A stretch of DNA of 64,000 nt. Source: Owenia fusiformis (taxonomy: Eukaryota; Annelida; Polychaeta; Sabellida; Oweniidae). The translations under genes and the position numbers were made by a program. This document shows positions 1 through 13,865 of the stretch, one piece after another (within the stretch, counting starts at the first letter, position 1; every line of letters begins with the position of its first letter). The notes below the pieces were generated by a model. That model was not told where the DNA came from. It ran no database searches and saw only the letters and a program-made list of their open reading frames with translations. The stretch lies in contig CAIIXF020000010.1 in NCBI GenBank assembly GCA_903813345.2, positions 30,500,828 through 30,564,827 of the forward strand. Direction: 5' to 3'.

Positions 1-3000
1 CTGCATCAAACAGCACCATACTGCAACAAATAGCTCCATCCTGCTCCAAACAGCACCATCCTGCACCAAGCAGCACCATACTGCACCAAATAGCACAATC
101 CTGCACCAAATAGCACCATCCTGCACCAAACAGCACCATACTGCACCAAACAGCACTTAACTGCACCAAACAGCACCATACTGCACCAAACAGCTTTATA
201 CTGCATCAAACAGCACCACAATGCACCAAAAGGCACCATACTTCACCAAATAGCACCATGATGCACCAAAACAACACCATGATGCACCAAAACAGCACCA
301 TACTGCACCAAACAGCACCATACTGCACCAAATAGCACCATCCTGCACCAAAAAGCACCATACTACACCAAACAGCAGCATCCTGCACCAAACAGCATCA
401 TACTGCACCAAACAGCACCATGATGCACCAAAATCACTATACTGCACCATACTGCACCAAACAGCACCATGCTGCACTAATAGCATTATACTGCACAAAA
501 ATCACTATACTGCACCAAACAGCACGTTGCTGCATCAAAATTACTCAACTGCACCAAACAGCACCATACTGCACCAAACAGCACCATACTGCATCAAACA
601 GCACCATATTGCACCAAACAGCACAATACTGCACCAAACAGCTTTATACTGCATCAAACAGCACCACAATGCACCAAAAGGCACCATACTTCACCAAATA
701 GCACCATGATGCACCAAAACAACACCATGATGCACCAAAACAGCACCATACTGCACCAAACAGCACCATACTGCACCAAATAGCACCATCCTGCACCAAA
801 AAGCACCATACTGCACCAAACAGCAGCATACTGCACCAAACAGCATCATACTGCACCAAACAGCACCATGATGCACCAAAATCACTATACTGCACCATAC
901 TGCACCAAACAGCACCATGCTGCCATACTTCGCTAAACTGCACCATAATGCACAGTTCTGCACCAGATAGCACCAGCCTGCACCAAACAGCACCATACTG
1001 CACCAAAAAGCACCATAATGCACGAAAATCACTCTACTGCACCAAACAGCACCAAATAGAACCATCTTGCACCAAACAGCACTATACTGCACCAAACAGC
1101 ACCATACTGCAGCAAACAGCACCATACTGCACAAAATAGCACCATACTGCAGCAAACAGCACCATACTGCACTAAACAGCACCATACTGCACCAAGCAGC
1201 GCCATAGTGCACCACACAGCGCAACATTGCAACAAACAGCACTATACTGCACTAATAGCATTATACTGCACAAAAATCACTATACTGCACCAAACAGCAC
1301 GTTGCTGCATCAAAATTACTCAACTGCACCAAACAGCACCATACTGCACCAAACAGCACCATACTGCATCAAACAGCACCATATTGCACCAAACAAGACA
1401 ATATTGCACCAAACAGCACTATACTGCACCAAACAGCACTTAACTGCACCAAACAGCACCATACTGCACCAAACAGCTTTATACTGCATCAAACAGCACC
1501 ACAATGCACCAAAAAGCACCATAATTCACCAAACAGCACCATGATTCACCAAAACAACACCATGATGCACCAAAACAGCACCAAATCTACTCCACCAAAC
1601 AGCACCATACTGCACAAAACAGCACCATACTGCACCAAATAGCACCATCCTGCAAGCACCATACTGCACCAAACAGCACCACACTGCACCAAACAGCATC
1701 ATACTGCACCAAACAGCACCATGATGCACCAAAATCACTATACTGCACCTTACTGCACCAAACAGCACCATGCTGCCATACTTCACTAAACTGCACCATA
1801 ATGCACAGTACTGCACCAAATAGCACCATCCTGCACCAAACAGCACCATACTGCACCAAAAAGCACCATAATTCACGAAAATCACTCTACTGCACCAAAC
1901 AGCACAAAATAGCACCATCTTGCACCAAACAGCACCATACTGCACTAAACAGCACCATACTGCAGCAAACAGCACCATACTGCACAAAATAGCACCATAC
2001 TGCAGCAAACAGCACCATACTTCACTAATTAGCACCATACTGCACCAAGCAGCGCCATAGTGTACCACACAGCGCAACACTGCACCAAACAGCACCATAC
2101 TGCACTAATAGCACCATACTGCACAAAAATCACTATACTGCACCAAACAGCACGTTGCTGCACCAAAATTACTCAACTGCACCAAACAGCACCATACTGC
2201 ATCAAACAGCACCATATTGCACCAAACAGCACAATATTGCACCAAACAGCACCATACTGCACTAAACAACACCATACTGCACCAAACAGCACAATATTGC
2301 ACCAAACAGTGCCATAGTGCACTAAACAGTGCAATACTGCACCAAACAGCACAATATGGCATCAAATCGCACCTTACTGCCCCAAACAGCACCATACTGC
2401 ACCGAAATCACCATACTGCACCAAACAGCACCATACTGCACCAAACAGCACCATACTGCACCAAACAGCACCATATTGCACCAAACTGCACCAGAAAGCG
2501 AAGCACCAAACAGTACCATACTGCACCAAACAGCGCCATAGTGCACCACACAGCGCCATACTGCACCAAACAGCACCTTGCTGCACCAAAATACTCAACT
2601 GCACCAAACAGCACCATACTGCACCAAACAGCACCATACTGCATCAAACAGCACCAAATTGCACCAAACAGCACAATATTGCACCAAACAGCGCCAAAGT
2701 GCACCAAACAGCGCCATACTGCACCAAACAGTGCCATTCGGCATCAAATCGCACCTTACTGCCCCAAACAGCACAATACTGCACCGAAATCACCATACTG
2801 CACCAAACAGCATCATACTGCACCAAACAGCACCATATTGCACCAAACAGCAGCATATTGCACCAAATAGCACCATCCTGCACCAATCAGCACCATACTG
2901 CACCAAACAGCACCATACCGCACCAAACAGCACCATTCCACCCCAAACAGCGTCAAACTGCACCAAACAGCGCCATACTGCACCAAACAGCGTTATACTG

Positions 3001-6000
3001 CATCAAACAGCACCATACTGCACCAAACGGTCTCATACTGCACAAAAATCATCATACTGCACCAAACAGCACAATGCTGCATGAAAATCACGCTACTGCA
3101 CTAAACAGCACAGTACTGCACTAAATAGCACCATACTGTACCAAACAGCACCATACTGCATTAAGCAGCACCATGATGCACCGAAATCACCATACTGCAC
3201 CAATCAGCACCATACTGCACCAAACAGCACCATACTGCACCAAATAGCACCATGATGCACCAAAACATCACCATGATGCACCAAAACAGCACCAAATCTA
3301 CTGCACCAAACAGCACCAAACAGCACCATACTGCACCAAATAGCACCATCCTGCACCAAACAGCACCATACTGCATGAAACAGAACCATGATGCACCAAA
3401 ATCATTCTACTGCACCATACTGCACCAAACAGCACCATGCTGCACCAAAATCAATTTACTGCACTAAACAGCACAGTACTGCACCAAATAGCACCATCCT
3501 GCACCAAACATCACCATACTGCACCAAAAAGCACCATAATGCACTGAAATCACCATACTGCACCAAACAGCACCATGCTTCACCAAAATCACTCTACTGC
3601 ACCAAACAGCACCAGATAGCACCATACTGCACCAAACAGCACCATACTGCATCAAACAGCACCATACTGCAGCAAACAGCACCATACTGCAAAAAATAGC
3701 ACCATACTGCAGCAAACAGCACCATACTGCACTAAACAACACCATACTGCACCAAACAGCGCCATAGTGCACCACACAGTGCCATACTGCACCAAACAGC
3801 ACCATACTGCACTAAACAGCATTATACTGCAATAAAATCACTATACTGCACCAAACAGCACCATGCTGCACCAAAATCACTCAACTGCACCAAACAGCAC
3901 CATACTGTACCAAACAGCACCAAATAGCACCATCCTGCACCGAAATCACTCTACTACACCAAACAGCACCATACTGCACCAAACAGCACCATACTGCAGC
4001 AAACAGCACCATACTGCACTAAACAACACCATACTGCACCAAACAGCGCCATAGTGCACCACACAGCGCCATACTGCACCAAACAGCACCATACTGCACT
4101 AAACAGCATTATACTGCACTAAAATCACTATACTGCACCAAACAGCACCTTGCTGCACCAAAATCACTCAACTGCACCAAACAGCACCATACTGCACCAA
4201 ACAGCACCATACTGCATCAAACAGCACCATATTGCACCAAACAGCACAATATTGCACCAAACAGCACCAAATAGCACCATCCTGCACCAAAATCACTCTA
4301 CTGCACCAAATAGCACCATCTTGCACCAAACAGCACCATACTGCACCAAACAGCACCATACTGCAGCAAACAGCACCATACTGCACTAAACAACACCATA
4401 CTGCACCAAACAGCGCCATAGTGCACCACACAGCGCCATACTGTACAAAACAGCACCATACTGCACTAAACAGAATTATACTGCACTAAAATCACTATAC
4501 TGCACCAATCAGCACCTTGCTGCACCAAAATCACTCAACTGCACCAAACAGTACCATACTGCACCATACTGCACCAAACAGCACCATACTGCACCAAACA
4601 GCACCATACTGCACCAAACAGCGCCATACCACCCAAAACAGCGTCATACTGCACCAAACAGCGCCATACTGCACCAAACAGCGTTATACTGCATCAAACA
4701 GCACCATACTTCACCAAACGGTCTCATACTGCACAAAAATCATCATACTGCACCAAACAGCACAATGCTGCACGAAAATCACGCTACTGCACTTAACAGC
4801 ACAGTACTGCACCAAATAGCACCATACTGTACCAAACAGCACCATACTGCATTAAACAGCACCATGATGCACCAAAATCACTCTACTGCACCAAATAGCA
4901 TAATACTGCACCAAACAGCACTGTACTGCACCAAACAGCACAGTATTGCACCAAACAGCACCATACTGCACCAAACAGCACCATACTGCACTAAACAGCA
5001 TTATACTGCACTAAAATCACTATACTGCACCAAACAGCACCTTGCTGCACCAAAATCACTCAACTGCACCAAACAGCACCATACTGCACCAAACAGCACC
5101 ATACTGCATCAAACAGCACCATATTGCACCAAACAGCACAATATTGCACCAAACAGCACCAAATAGCACCATCCTGCACCAAAATCACTCTACTGCACCA
5201 AATAGCACCATCTTGCACCAAACAGCACCATACTGCACAAAACAGCACCATACTGCAGCAAACAACAGCACCATACTGCACTAAACAACACCATACTGCA
5301 CCAAACAGCGCCATAGTGCACCACACAGCGCCATACTGCACCAAACAGCACCATACTGCACTAAACAGCATTATACTGCACTAAAATCACTATACTGCAC
5401 CAAACAGCACCTTGCTGCACCAAAATCACTCAACTGCACCAAACAGCACCATACTGCACCAAACAGCACCATACTGCATCAAACAGCACCATATTGCACC
5501 AAACAGCACAATATTGCACCAAACAGCGCCATAGTGCACCAAACAGCGCCATACTGCACCAAGCAGTGCTGTACGGCATCAAATCGCACTTTACTGCCCC
5601 AAACAGCACCATACTGCACCGAAATCACCATACTGCACCAAACAGCACCATACTGCACCAAACAGCACCATATTGCACCAAACAGCAGCATACTGCACCA
5701 AATAGCACCATCCTGCACCAAACAGCACCATACTGCACCAAACAGCACCATACTGTACCAAACAGCGCCATACCACCCCAAACAGCGTCATACTGCACCA
5801 AACAGCGCCATACTGCACCAAACAGCGTTATACTGCATCAAACAGCACCATACTGCACCAAACGGTCTCATACTGCACAAAAATCATCATACTGCACCAA
5901 ACAGCACAATGCTGCACGAAAATCACGCTACTGCACTAAACAGCACAGTACTGCACCAAATAGCACCATACTGTACCAAACAGCACCATACTGCATTAAA

Positions 6001-6950
6001 TAGCACCATGATGCACCAAAATCACTCTACTGCACCAAATAGCATAATACTGCACCAAACAGCACTGTACTGCACCAAACAGCACAGTACTGCACCAAAC
6101 AGCACCATACTGCACCAAACAGCACAGTACTGCACCAAACAGCACCATACTGCACCAAACAGCACCATACTGCACAAAATAGCACCATACTGCACCAAAC
6201 AGCACCATACTGCACCAAACAGCACCATACTGCACCAAACAGCACCATTCTGCACCAAACAGCACCCTGCTGCACCAAACAGCACCATACTGCACCAAAA
6301 TCACCATACTGCACCATATTTCTCCAAACAGCACCGTACTGTACTAAACAGCACTGTACTGCACCAAACAGCACTATACTGCCCCAGGCAGCACCAAAAA
6401 GCACCACAATGCACCAAAATAACCATACTGCACCAAACAGCACCATACTGCACCAACCAGCATCATACTTCACCAAACAGCACCATACTGCACTGTTTCT
6501 TTGTAGGCAACTTACCAACCTGTCGGGAATATACACAATTTGTGTCACCCGCTCATTGTATGTATTTCAAAACTTAGCTTACTGAATAAATAAATAATAA
6601 TAAAATAATAATAATAATAACAGCACCATACTGTACTAAACAGCACCATACTGCACCAAACAGCACTATACTGCACCAAAATCACCATACTGCACCAAAC
6701 AGCACCAAACAGCACCATTCTGCACCAAACAGCACCATACTGCACCAAACAGCACCAGACATTACCAACATTCTTATAAGACCATATTTTTCCAAACAGC
6801 ACCGTACTGTACTAAACAGCACTATACTGCACCAAAATCACCATACTGCACCAAACAGCACCATACTGCACCAAACAGTACCATTCTGCATCAAACATCA
6901 CCATATTGCACCAAACAGCACTAGACATTACCAAACGTTCTAATAAGACT
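1..6950. repeat. 20-bp satellite array with higher-order repeats
   Basis: Almost the whole stretch is a tandem array of the 20-bp unit CTGCACCAAACAGCACCATA, itself two related 10-bp halves (CTGCACCAAA and CAGCACCATA match at 8 of 10 positions). Variants such as AAATCACTATA and CACCATGATG recur in fixed order and define larger blocks: a block with ACCTTGCTGCACC followed by AAATCACTCAACTG occurs near 4131, 5022 and 5392, and one with AAAAATCATCATACTG near 3045, 4735 and 5877. The consensus has no stop codon in any of six frames, so long open frames on both strands are expected by composition. No gene is supported here. The array decays from about 6610 and ends near 6950. Confidence 0.95.
6492..6612. 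mobile_element. Non-satellite insertion with A/T-rich tail
   Basis: About 120 bp unrelated to the satellite interrupts it. It begins near CTGTTTCTTTGTAGGC and ends in a TAAATAAATAATAATAA-type tail, after which the satellite resumes. A unique 5' part plus a simple-repeat tail suits a truncated non-LTR element or SINE, but no coding sequence is left. A target duplication cannot be judged in repetitive DNA. Confidence 0.45.
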
Positions 6951-8154
6951 GCACATGACATGTTTCAATTGAGTTCAAAACATTTTACCGCACTTTGAAA
7001 AAGTGCAATTTGTCATTATCCAATGTGCTGCAATGTGTTTTTTTAATTGTCAACACCATATATGGACAATTAATTATGTGTTGATTCATGTTATGATAGC
7101 AACAGTGCTTTTAGATATAGTGGTAAAACAGTAATATTTTAGGTAGAGAAACCCCATAAAACCTTGTTTTAAATTACATTGTAACAAAGATTACACAAAT
7201 AAATCAATGCAAATTTTTGAGACAACCCCTACATCTCAATGACTCATTGAAGTTACAATGACTTCAAAATCATCATGTACCTGATTAAAGTGCAAAGTTT
7301 TCTTGATTTATTTATTGTCTTAGAGGTTTGAACATAAGAAATGCTGTAATACCTATGATACAAATGTCATCCCTTCCCCCCTTCCTTATATTTTCTGTTA
7401 ATAGTTGCACTATATTTATAATGGGGGAAGGGGGAGGGGGGACTAATAAAGGTTGCATTTTCCAAATATTCTTAATTTTAAGAAGGTTTAGAGCATTTTT
7501 AGTGTTTAAGGAGTTGTATAAGCAAAATTTGAGGGTTCTAGATATTCATTTATTCAGTCAAAAACATCATTTTACGCTATTTCCATGAGATTTAGGTGTT
7601 GTTGAAGGGGGGAGGGGGGGGGGTTAAGTTGTAACAGATTTATAATTTGTTATTGTGAGATGGGGTAAAGATTAGAGCCTGCAATAAATATACCAAAACA
7701 ATTAATTTTCTGGGATCAAAAGATTTTAGATCTTAATAAATAAAAACATCCTTACAAAAAATATTATTGTGGTTGTTTTAAAACACAAAATACAATGAAA
7801 TGTAGAAGAATAAGCAAAAAAACAAAAAAAAAAAACAGACGTGAAGTCAACACCTTAAACTGTATAGAAATGCAACAAAATCAGATGGTTTATTCAAAGT
7901 TTATAGAAAAAGTAGTAAAGATGGATAGCTAAGAACAAAACTGAAGTGTCTAGACTTCATAAGTTAGTAGTTTGAGCAGACTGCTTGTTTAAGATAATGT
8001 CATAATTAATAAATGTTTTCCAACGGTAAAATGATTTCAGATATAATGAATATTTTCTTGAGTTATTGGAAACACAGTGAAATAGAATGGAGTCCTGATG
8101 TTATGCGAAAAATTCAATCTACTCCTTTGGGTTATGGTTTTACTATTCATATTC
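6951..8154. other. Non-coding stretch
   Basis: AT-rich sequence with homopurine and poly-G runs near 7420 and 7606. I see no exon with family similarity, no RNA gene and no clear mobile element. Confidence 0.6.
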
Positions 8155-8455
8155 TTAACCTCTTGAATACACAGAATGACGGATATATCTGTCACAAATA
8201 AAATCCATTTGGAACCCAGAGCGACAGATATATCTGTCACAGAATTTTTCACTAAAACTGCTCTAACTTTGGCATTTTTTATCCAATCTTCACAACTTAT
8301 GTTTTAGAATGTATGTAATGGGTCTATGGTTACTATTCTTATGAAATCAAATATCAAACATAGTGTTTTTAGATGTAAATATCCAGAAAACTAGCAGAAA
8401 ATGAAAAATGCTCTGGTTTCAAACCCTTTTTAGAGGCTGGTATTCAAGAGGTTAA
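8155..8455. mobile_element. TTAA-flanked MITE, piggyBac-type
   Basis: TTAA at 8155-8158 and 8452-8455 flanks a 293-bp element whose ends are 12-bp perfect inverted repeats (CCTCTTGAATAC and GTATTCAAGAGG). TTAA target duplication with a CC-starting terminus is characteristic of piggyBac elements. Inside are two near-palindromes, GACGGATATATCTGTCAC and GACAGATATATCTGTCAC. There is no transposase, so it would be non-autonomous. Confidence 0.7.
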
Positions 8456-8564
8456 AGGAGTTGTATATCCAAATGTTTTATCCAATGAAATTGTTTCAAT
8501 CATCCCATAACCTAATGATATCGTTAATACATACACATATTTTTGTATAACTAAAGAAACTGAC

Positions 8565-8752
8565 TAGAAGGAGGGGGGGGGGGGCTGTAGCCAGCTTTTG
8601 CAAAGGGGGATTCAGTTTAATTTGTGCAATATGGACCCAAAATCACGATATGTTGAAAAATTGCATGATTTTTAAAGATTTTTTCCAAAAGGGTTAACTC
8701 AGATACCCCAAATATCTCCTGGCTATGGGCCTACGGGAAGGGGGGGGGGGGG
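8565..8752. repeat. Degenerate dispersed repeat with G-tract ends
   Basis: Begins GGGGGGCTGTAGCCAG and ends CTGGCTATGGGCC followed by a G run. A related degenerate copy lies at 18308-18474, sharing CTGGCC, GGACC/GGTCC, AAATCAC and CTATGGGCC in order. CTGGCTACGGGCCTGG beside a C run near 12519-12553 looks like one end of the same family. Class unknown. Confidence 0.4.
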
Positions 8753-9044
8753 GTTCTATTTTGAATATAAGATATACAGAAGTTGGGGTTGAGGTATTAC
8801 AAAAATTGTACTAAATTGTATATAAGAAAAATTTGTAAACTAGGCATGATCGGAAATTTCAAGGGTGGTACGTTCATTACCACTTAATAGCTCAATGCCA
8901 AGTTTTAATTACAAATTAGAACAAATTTGATGATCTGAAACTTAGCAACATATTTTTAGTATCAAATAGTCAATGGTGTATGAAATATGAGCATGAGAAG
9001 GTTATCAAATGTATAATTGATTCTTTTATTTGGGGTTCAATGTC

Positions 9045-9380
9045 CATCTGCTCATGCTTATTTCACTCAATTTCTCTCAAAAATTTGAATGAAGTGTCTG
9101 ATTTTCTTGAATTTCTGTATAATTTAGAGTGTTGACTACATGTCTGTTTACTTTATTCCTTGTTGATTTCACTAGTTTCTCTCAAAAATTTGAATGAAGT
9201 GTCTGATTTTCTTGTATTTCTATATCATTTAATGTGTTGACTACATGTCTGTTTACTTTATTCCTTGTTGATTTCACTAGTTTCTCTCAAAAATTTGAAT
9301 GAAGTGTCTGATTTTCTTGTATTTCTATATCATTTAGAGTGTTGGCTACATTCCTGTTTACTTTATTCCTTGCTGATCCT
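9045..9380. repeat. Dispersed repeat, locally triplicated
   Basis: Three tandem copies of about 105 bp, each with CTCAAAAATTTGAATGAAGT then GTCTGATTTTCTTG, beginning at about 9076, 9181 and 9285. Single copies of the same family occur at 11402-11580, 12838-13030 and, inverted, 21063-21440. No coding capacity was seen. Confidence 0.65.
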
Positions 9381-11401
9381 CCCCCTTTACACTTTATTTG
9401 GAATTTCAAAGTATGCACCTTCACATTTTCTCATTGATTTATTGAGTTTTGCTATTGACCGTTTTAAACGAGGTTATTTTACATCTGTGATCTACTACTT
9501 TAGAGGATTTTGATCCTTGAACTTTTCTCTTATTGTAAGCAATGTTTCATTCTTACTTTTGTTTTGGCACTTGAAATAGTTATTTAAATAAATATGACTT
9601 TTACATGTATGTTAGATAAACAACTCTCACCTCGTCTATTATGTTTCTTCCTTTGTTAACTATAATTATATATACATATACATTACTTATATATAAATAA
9701 CTACTTTTATATATGTTAAGGACATTTATAAACATAGGGCTTACATTTATTTTTTTTAAATTACTAGGCTATATGGTAATTTTACATGTTCCAATAGATT
9801 TGAGGTGCAATAATTCTAGGCTTACTTGGTTGAATCACAAGTTAAGTGGTAGTTTCGGAAAAACATAGGGAGGTGAAAATGCTATGTTGACATTTTTGTC
9901 AAAATATTATTTACTGATTTGGATTTAGCTTTTGTTATTGTTATTTATTTTGTTATAGTCATTTATCTTGTTATTGTTATTTATTTTGTTATTGTTTGCT
10001 TTGTTAGGTGAGGTCACGGGATGTCACAGTTAAGAAAAAGTCAAATTAACTATGTCCCATTGTCTCTTAAAGGAGAACCATCCAAGCCTTATGACACCCC
10101 CTTCTATTAACCAAGGTATGGTTCTCGCTTGCTCTCTCGCTCCGTCCCTCCCTCTCTTTTGTTCTCTTTATTCAAACTTATTTTCGTTCACATCTACCTG
10201 ATCATTTCTATAGTTTTCCTCAATCCCCTTATTGTCATTAATCTTTCCCACTTTCATTTTAGCTATTTCAATCCCTGAGTAGCCTGATAACATTTTCAAG
10301 TTCATTCATTTAGAAAATGACAAGGCAAACTGCAATATGGTAATTTGTATTTCCAAATGAATTGTTCTACATTCATTGAAATCATGTTTTTGCCAAAAAT
10401 TCAATTATTTAAGAAATCCCTGCCGTACCAGCTGTTTATAAATTCTCAAAAAAGTTTTCCAAAAATTATGTTTTAAGATAAAGATCAGAAATGTTTGATA
10501 ATTAACAATTGAAATTCATGATAAGGGAATGTGATATACCACATTTTCAAAGGAGACTTGCATCTCCTCTGAGACACAAATAAATGTTGCATAGCTGTAT
10601 AAATATATATGTACAGTACATGTATGATCAAATTTTATTCTGCATTCACTAAACCACAGTGATATGATCTTTTAATGCAATATCACAAAATTGGATTACT
10701 AATAGAGAAAAACACAACTTCCAGTAATACCTAACCTATGTTACAGATATGTAACAGATTTGTTACACATTTTTCCAATTTGTAGATCACGTGGAAAAAT
10801 TATAATGCTTCTTGATATTGCAAAAATTGTATCTGAGCTGATTTTACGAGATTGATTGATCAGTTGCATAGAGATGGAAAGAGAATACTTTCTATATATT
10901 TATTAGAAAAGCATTTTTGATGGCAATAAATATTCAAGCTGAGACTGAGCCGTGTCAAATCAACCGTGTCAATATACTGCCCCAGACGAGCTTGACCAAA
11001 GTCATTTCTCTAAATTTTGATCTCCATCACGTCAATGTTAAAATCTATGATGCTCAAGTATTTTGAAGATTTATGAGATTCAGATAATTTTCGGTGCAGT
11101 TAGTGCAGCGCTGTGAGCTGAAAATTCCCTTTGCCATGCAATCAGGAGTAAAACCATTTTTTCTAAATTAAGGTGGTTTAAATAAAAATGATAATTCAAA
11201 TTATTTTGGCTGCCTTTAGCGCAGTGACTGGAAAATTCTGTACGAGGAAATATTGGGTCATTTTGCTTCAGTAAGTTAAATTTATCAGGAGTATGATTCT
11301 GTCAGATTTTATGGTATAAGACTGTAAAAGATGAATCAATTAATTGCCGATAAGAGCAACTTAATTAATGAATTTGAGAATCACATCAAGTCTGAAATAT
11401 T
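9381..11401. other. Non-coding stretch
   Basis: AT-rich, with a short TTATTTTGTTATTG repeat near 9935-10000. A short segment at 10076-10115 has AG before and GT after and one open frame, but nothing resembles a known domain. No other feature was seen. Confidence 0.5.
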
Positions 11402-11580
11402 TGTCTACTCATGCTTATTCTTCACTATATCTCAACAAAATTTGAATAAAGTATCTGATTTTCTTTGATTTCTATACAATTTAGAGTGTTAACTACATGC
11501 TTATTTACTTTATTTCTTGCTAATTCCTGTCTTTCCCATTCTATTTTGCATTTTAAAACATGACCGTCACAGCAATTTCT
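11402..11580. repeat. Dispersed repeat copy, same family as 9045-9380
   Basis: Shares ACTCATGCTTATTC, AAATTTGAATAAAGTATCTG, TTTAGAGTGTTAACTACATG and TTTACTTTATTTCTTGCTAA in the same order as the other members of the family. Confidence 0.6.
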
Positions 11581-11825
11581 TGTGAAAAGCTTACAAGAAA
11601 GGCAATGTTATCAGATGGGGGTCTGATGATGTAAATCTTAGATTAAATTCCTATGTAGATAAAGTACCATAGCATTAGAACATTAGCTTGCCTTGAACAC
11701 TGGTCAGTATTAGGACACATTAATTGCCGTTACCTTCTTTTCAAAATGGCAGACAAGAATCAATGTTTTCAAACTTTCTTGTTCTACTGTCATGGCTGGT
11801 CTTTACTATTTCATTGTAGAGCTTT

Positions 11826-12108
11826 CACTAGGGCAGAGCATTTGTACTTAAAGGAGCGTTTTCAGTACAAATATGTACTGAAAAATGTACTAGTTTTGTT
11901 TCAGTACAAATTTAATTTTAATTTAAAAATGTACTTAAAATTTCAGTACATTTTTCAGTACATATTTATACTGAAATTTGCACTGAAATTTTAAGTATAT
12001 TTTTCAGTACATATTTATACTGAAAAATATACTTAAAAATTCAGTACATTTTTCAGTACATATTTGTACTGAAAACGCTCCTTTCAGTACAAATGCTCTG
12101 CCCTAGTG
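11826..12108. mobile_element. 283-bp foldback MITE
   Basis: The element starts CACTAGGGCAGAGCATTTGT and ends with its reverse complement. The two halves pair along most of their length through repeated CAGTACA/TGTACTG motifs. Long near-complete palindromes of this kind are non-autonomous DNA transposons. Flanks share TTT; a longer target duplication is not evident. Confidence 0.75.
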
Positions 12109-12152
12109 TTTGAATCTGAAATCTGGGCCACATCAAGTTCATCTAAGAATGG

Positions 12153-12330
12153 CTCACTCATTCTCCTGTCAAAATTCTTTTGTCATCATTCTCCTGTCAA
12201 CATTTTCCTGTCATCAGTCTCCTGTCAATATTCCTCTGTCATTCTCCTGTCATTCTCCTGTTAAAATTCTCTTGCCATCATTCTCCTGTTAACATTCCCT
12301 TATCATCATTATCCTGTCATAATTCCCATC
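12153..12330. repeat. CATTCTCCTGTCA short tandem repeat
   Basis: About 12 degenerate copies of a 12- to 23-bp unit with core ATTCTCCTGTCA(A). It has no coding potential with support. Confidence 0.75.
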
Positions 12331-12837
12331 ATTCATATACCCAAAGCAATTGAAGCCTTTTAGTTGTTTTAGTTCTCTAGGATGAACCCATTTATTATAG
12401 GGTTGGCACATTAGACAAAAAATCAGAAATTGTAAAATTTGTGAAAGTTATTTTAATGATTATCCAGAACACAACTTTTAAGAATCAATATTATTGTTTA
12501 ACTTTCCGCTACCTCCGCTCACCCCCCCCCCCCCCCTGGCTACGGGCCTGGTATCCCTTAAATATTATATGACAGACTCTTAGATATTCATGCCAGCTTT
12601 ATCCAAACACGATAAGTTTTATTGGTGTTTTGAATGATTTATTGTGACCAATGTCCTTTATAATTAGTATACTCATTCAAAACATCCGCCCATGAAGTTC
12701 GATGAACCTCTTATCAATTTAGTAGATTTGGGGTTAATTATAGCATGTATAGGCTCACAAGAAAATAAATCGGAAGGTCAATTGATATAGCACTGAACAT
12801 GCCTTATAATCATTTCTGAGTTTTACTTTACGGAAAA

Positions 12838-13030
12838 TGTCCGTCTGCTCATGCTTATTTCACTCAATTTCTCTTTAGAATTTGAATAAAGTGTCTGATT
12901 TTCTTGCATTTCTTTACAATTTAGAGTGTCGACTAAATGCCTGTTTACTTTATTCCTTGCTAATTCCACTCTTTTCCACTTTATTTTGTATTTTAAAACC
13001 TGGCCCTCATGATTGTTATCTCTTGGTTAA
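12838..13030. repeat. Dispersed repeat copy, same family as 9045-9380
   Basis: Contains GTCTGCTCATGCTTATTTCA, TTGAATAAAGTGTCTGATTT and CTGTTTACTTTATTCCTTGC in family order. Confidence 0.65.
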
Positions 13031-13865
13031 TAGATACGATCCTGAGTGAAGGTTCCCGTAAATAGCAATTTCATCAGAGACCAACAAGAAAACACACCAG
13101 AGCAAGCAATGTAAAACCATGAAGCAATACAAAGCAACTCTAATTGAAAACATTTATATTTATTTATATTTGAAAATGAAACCATCCCATTCCCCAATAT
13201 ACCAACCTCCAAAATTATTCCGAAACTTGCACACTTTTATGTAGTCATATGTAATGATTTAATGAATGATATAAATAAAACTAATTTAACCCAAGCTTAC
13301 TGATTTGTCGATTTGTACAACTGCAGATCTTTGGTAGCCACATGCAAGTGATAACAGAAATAAAGGAGTGGTATCGATATGGTGAACTTTTTGAACACAC
13401 GTTTCTCTTAAACCAGTCATCAAAAAATTCAGAAAATTTTACATATCGTCAATTTAATGGTCATCTTTTGAATGGTAATTACGTTTGAAAAAAAAATATA
13501 CTTTTCTCTATATTGTTTTAGAAAACACATCAGACACTTATGTTCTTCATATCATATGTTAGGAATAAAATGAAACATCTATCCGAACCTCATTGAAACA
13601 AAACGACATAAACGTGTTTAGGTCTCTCAATATTGTAATAGTACAAAGGAAAGTTTGGTTGATTTTAAAAAAGTATCTTGTAAACGAAATATAAGGTTTA
13701 TCTTAATTTTTAATCATTTTTTTTGAAAAATTTTCAGAGTTGAAATTTAGATGTACATGTATAGAGATTATCCTATATCAGGTTCAGGATATTGGGATTA
13801 TCCCGAGGCCAATACCTCGGGCAAATATATTATATTGGCCAATTAGACAATTTTAGTTTTAACAA
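13031..13865. other. Non-coding stretch
   Basis: AT-rich. A small inverted motif (GGGATTATCCCGAGGCCAATACCTCGGGC split by a few bases) lies near 13794-13822. No gene is supported. Confidence 0.5.

Noticed and set aside
6-6802. Many long open reading frames on both strands (up to about 350 codons)
   Set aside because: They are by-products of a 20-bp satellite whose consensus lacks stops in all six frames; each is a 20-residue periodic string with no domain.
1-6950. CRISPR-like regular repeats
   Set aside because: Repeats are contiguous without unique spacers and the sequence is eukaryotic; it is a satellite.
10076-10115. Possible small exon between AG and GTATGG
   Set aside because: One open frame but no recognisable sequence and no phase link to another exon.
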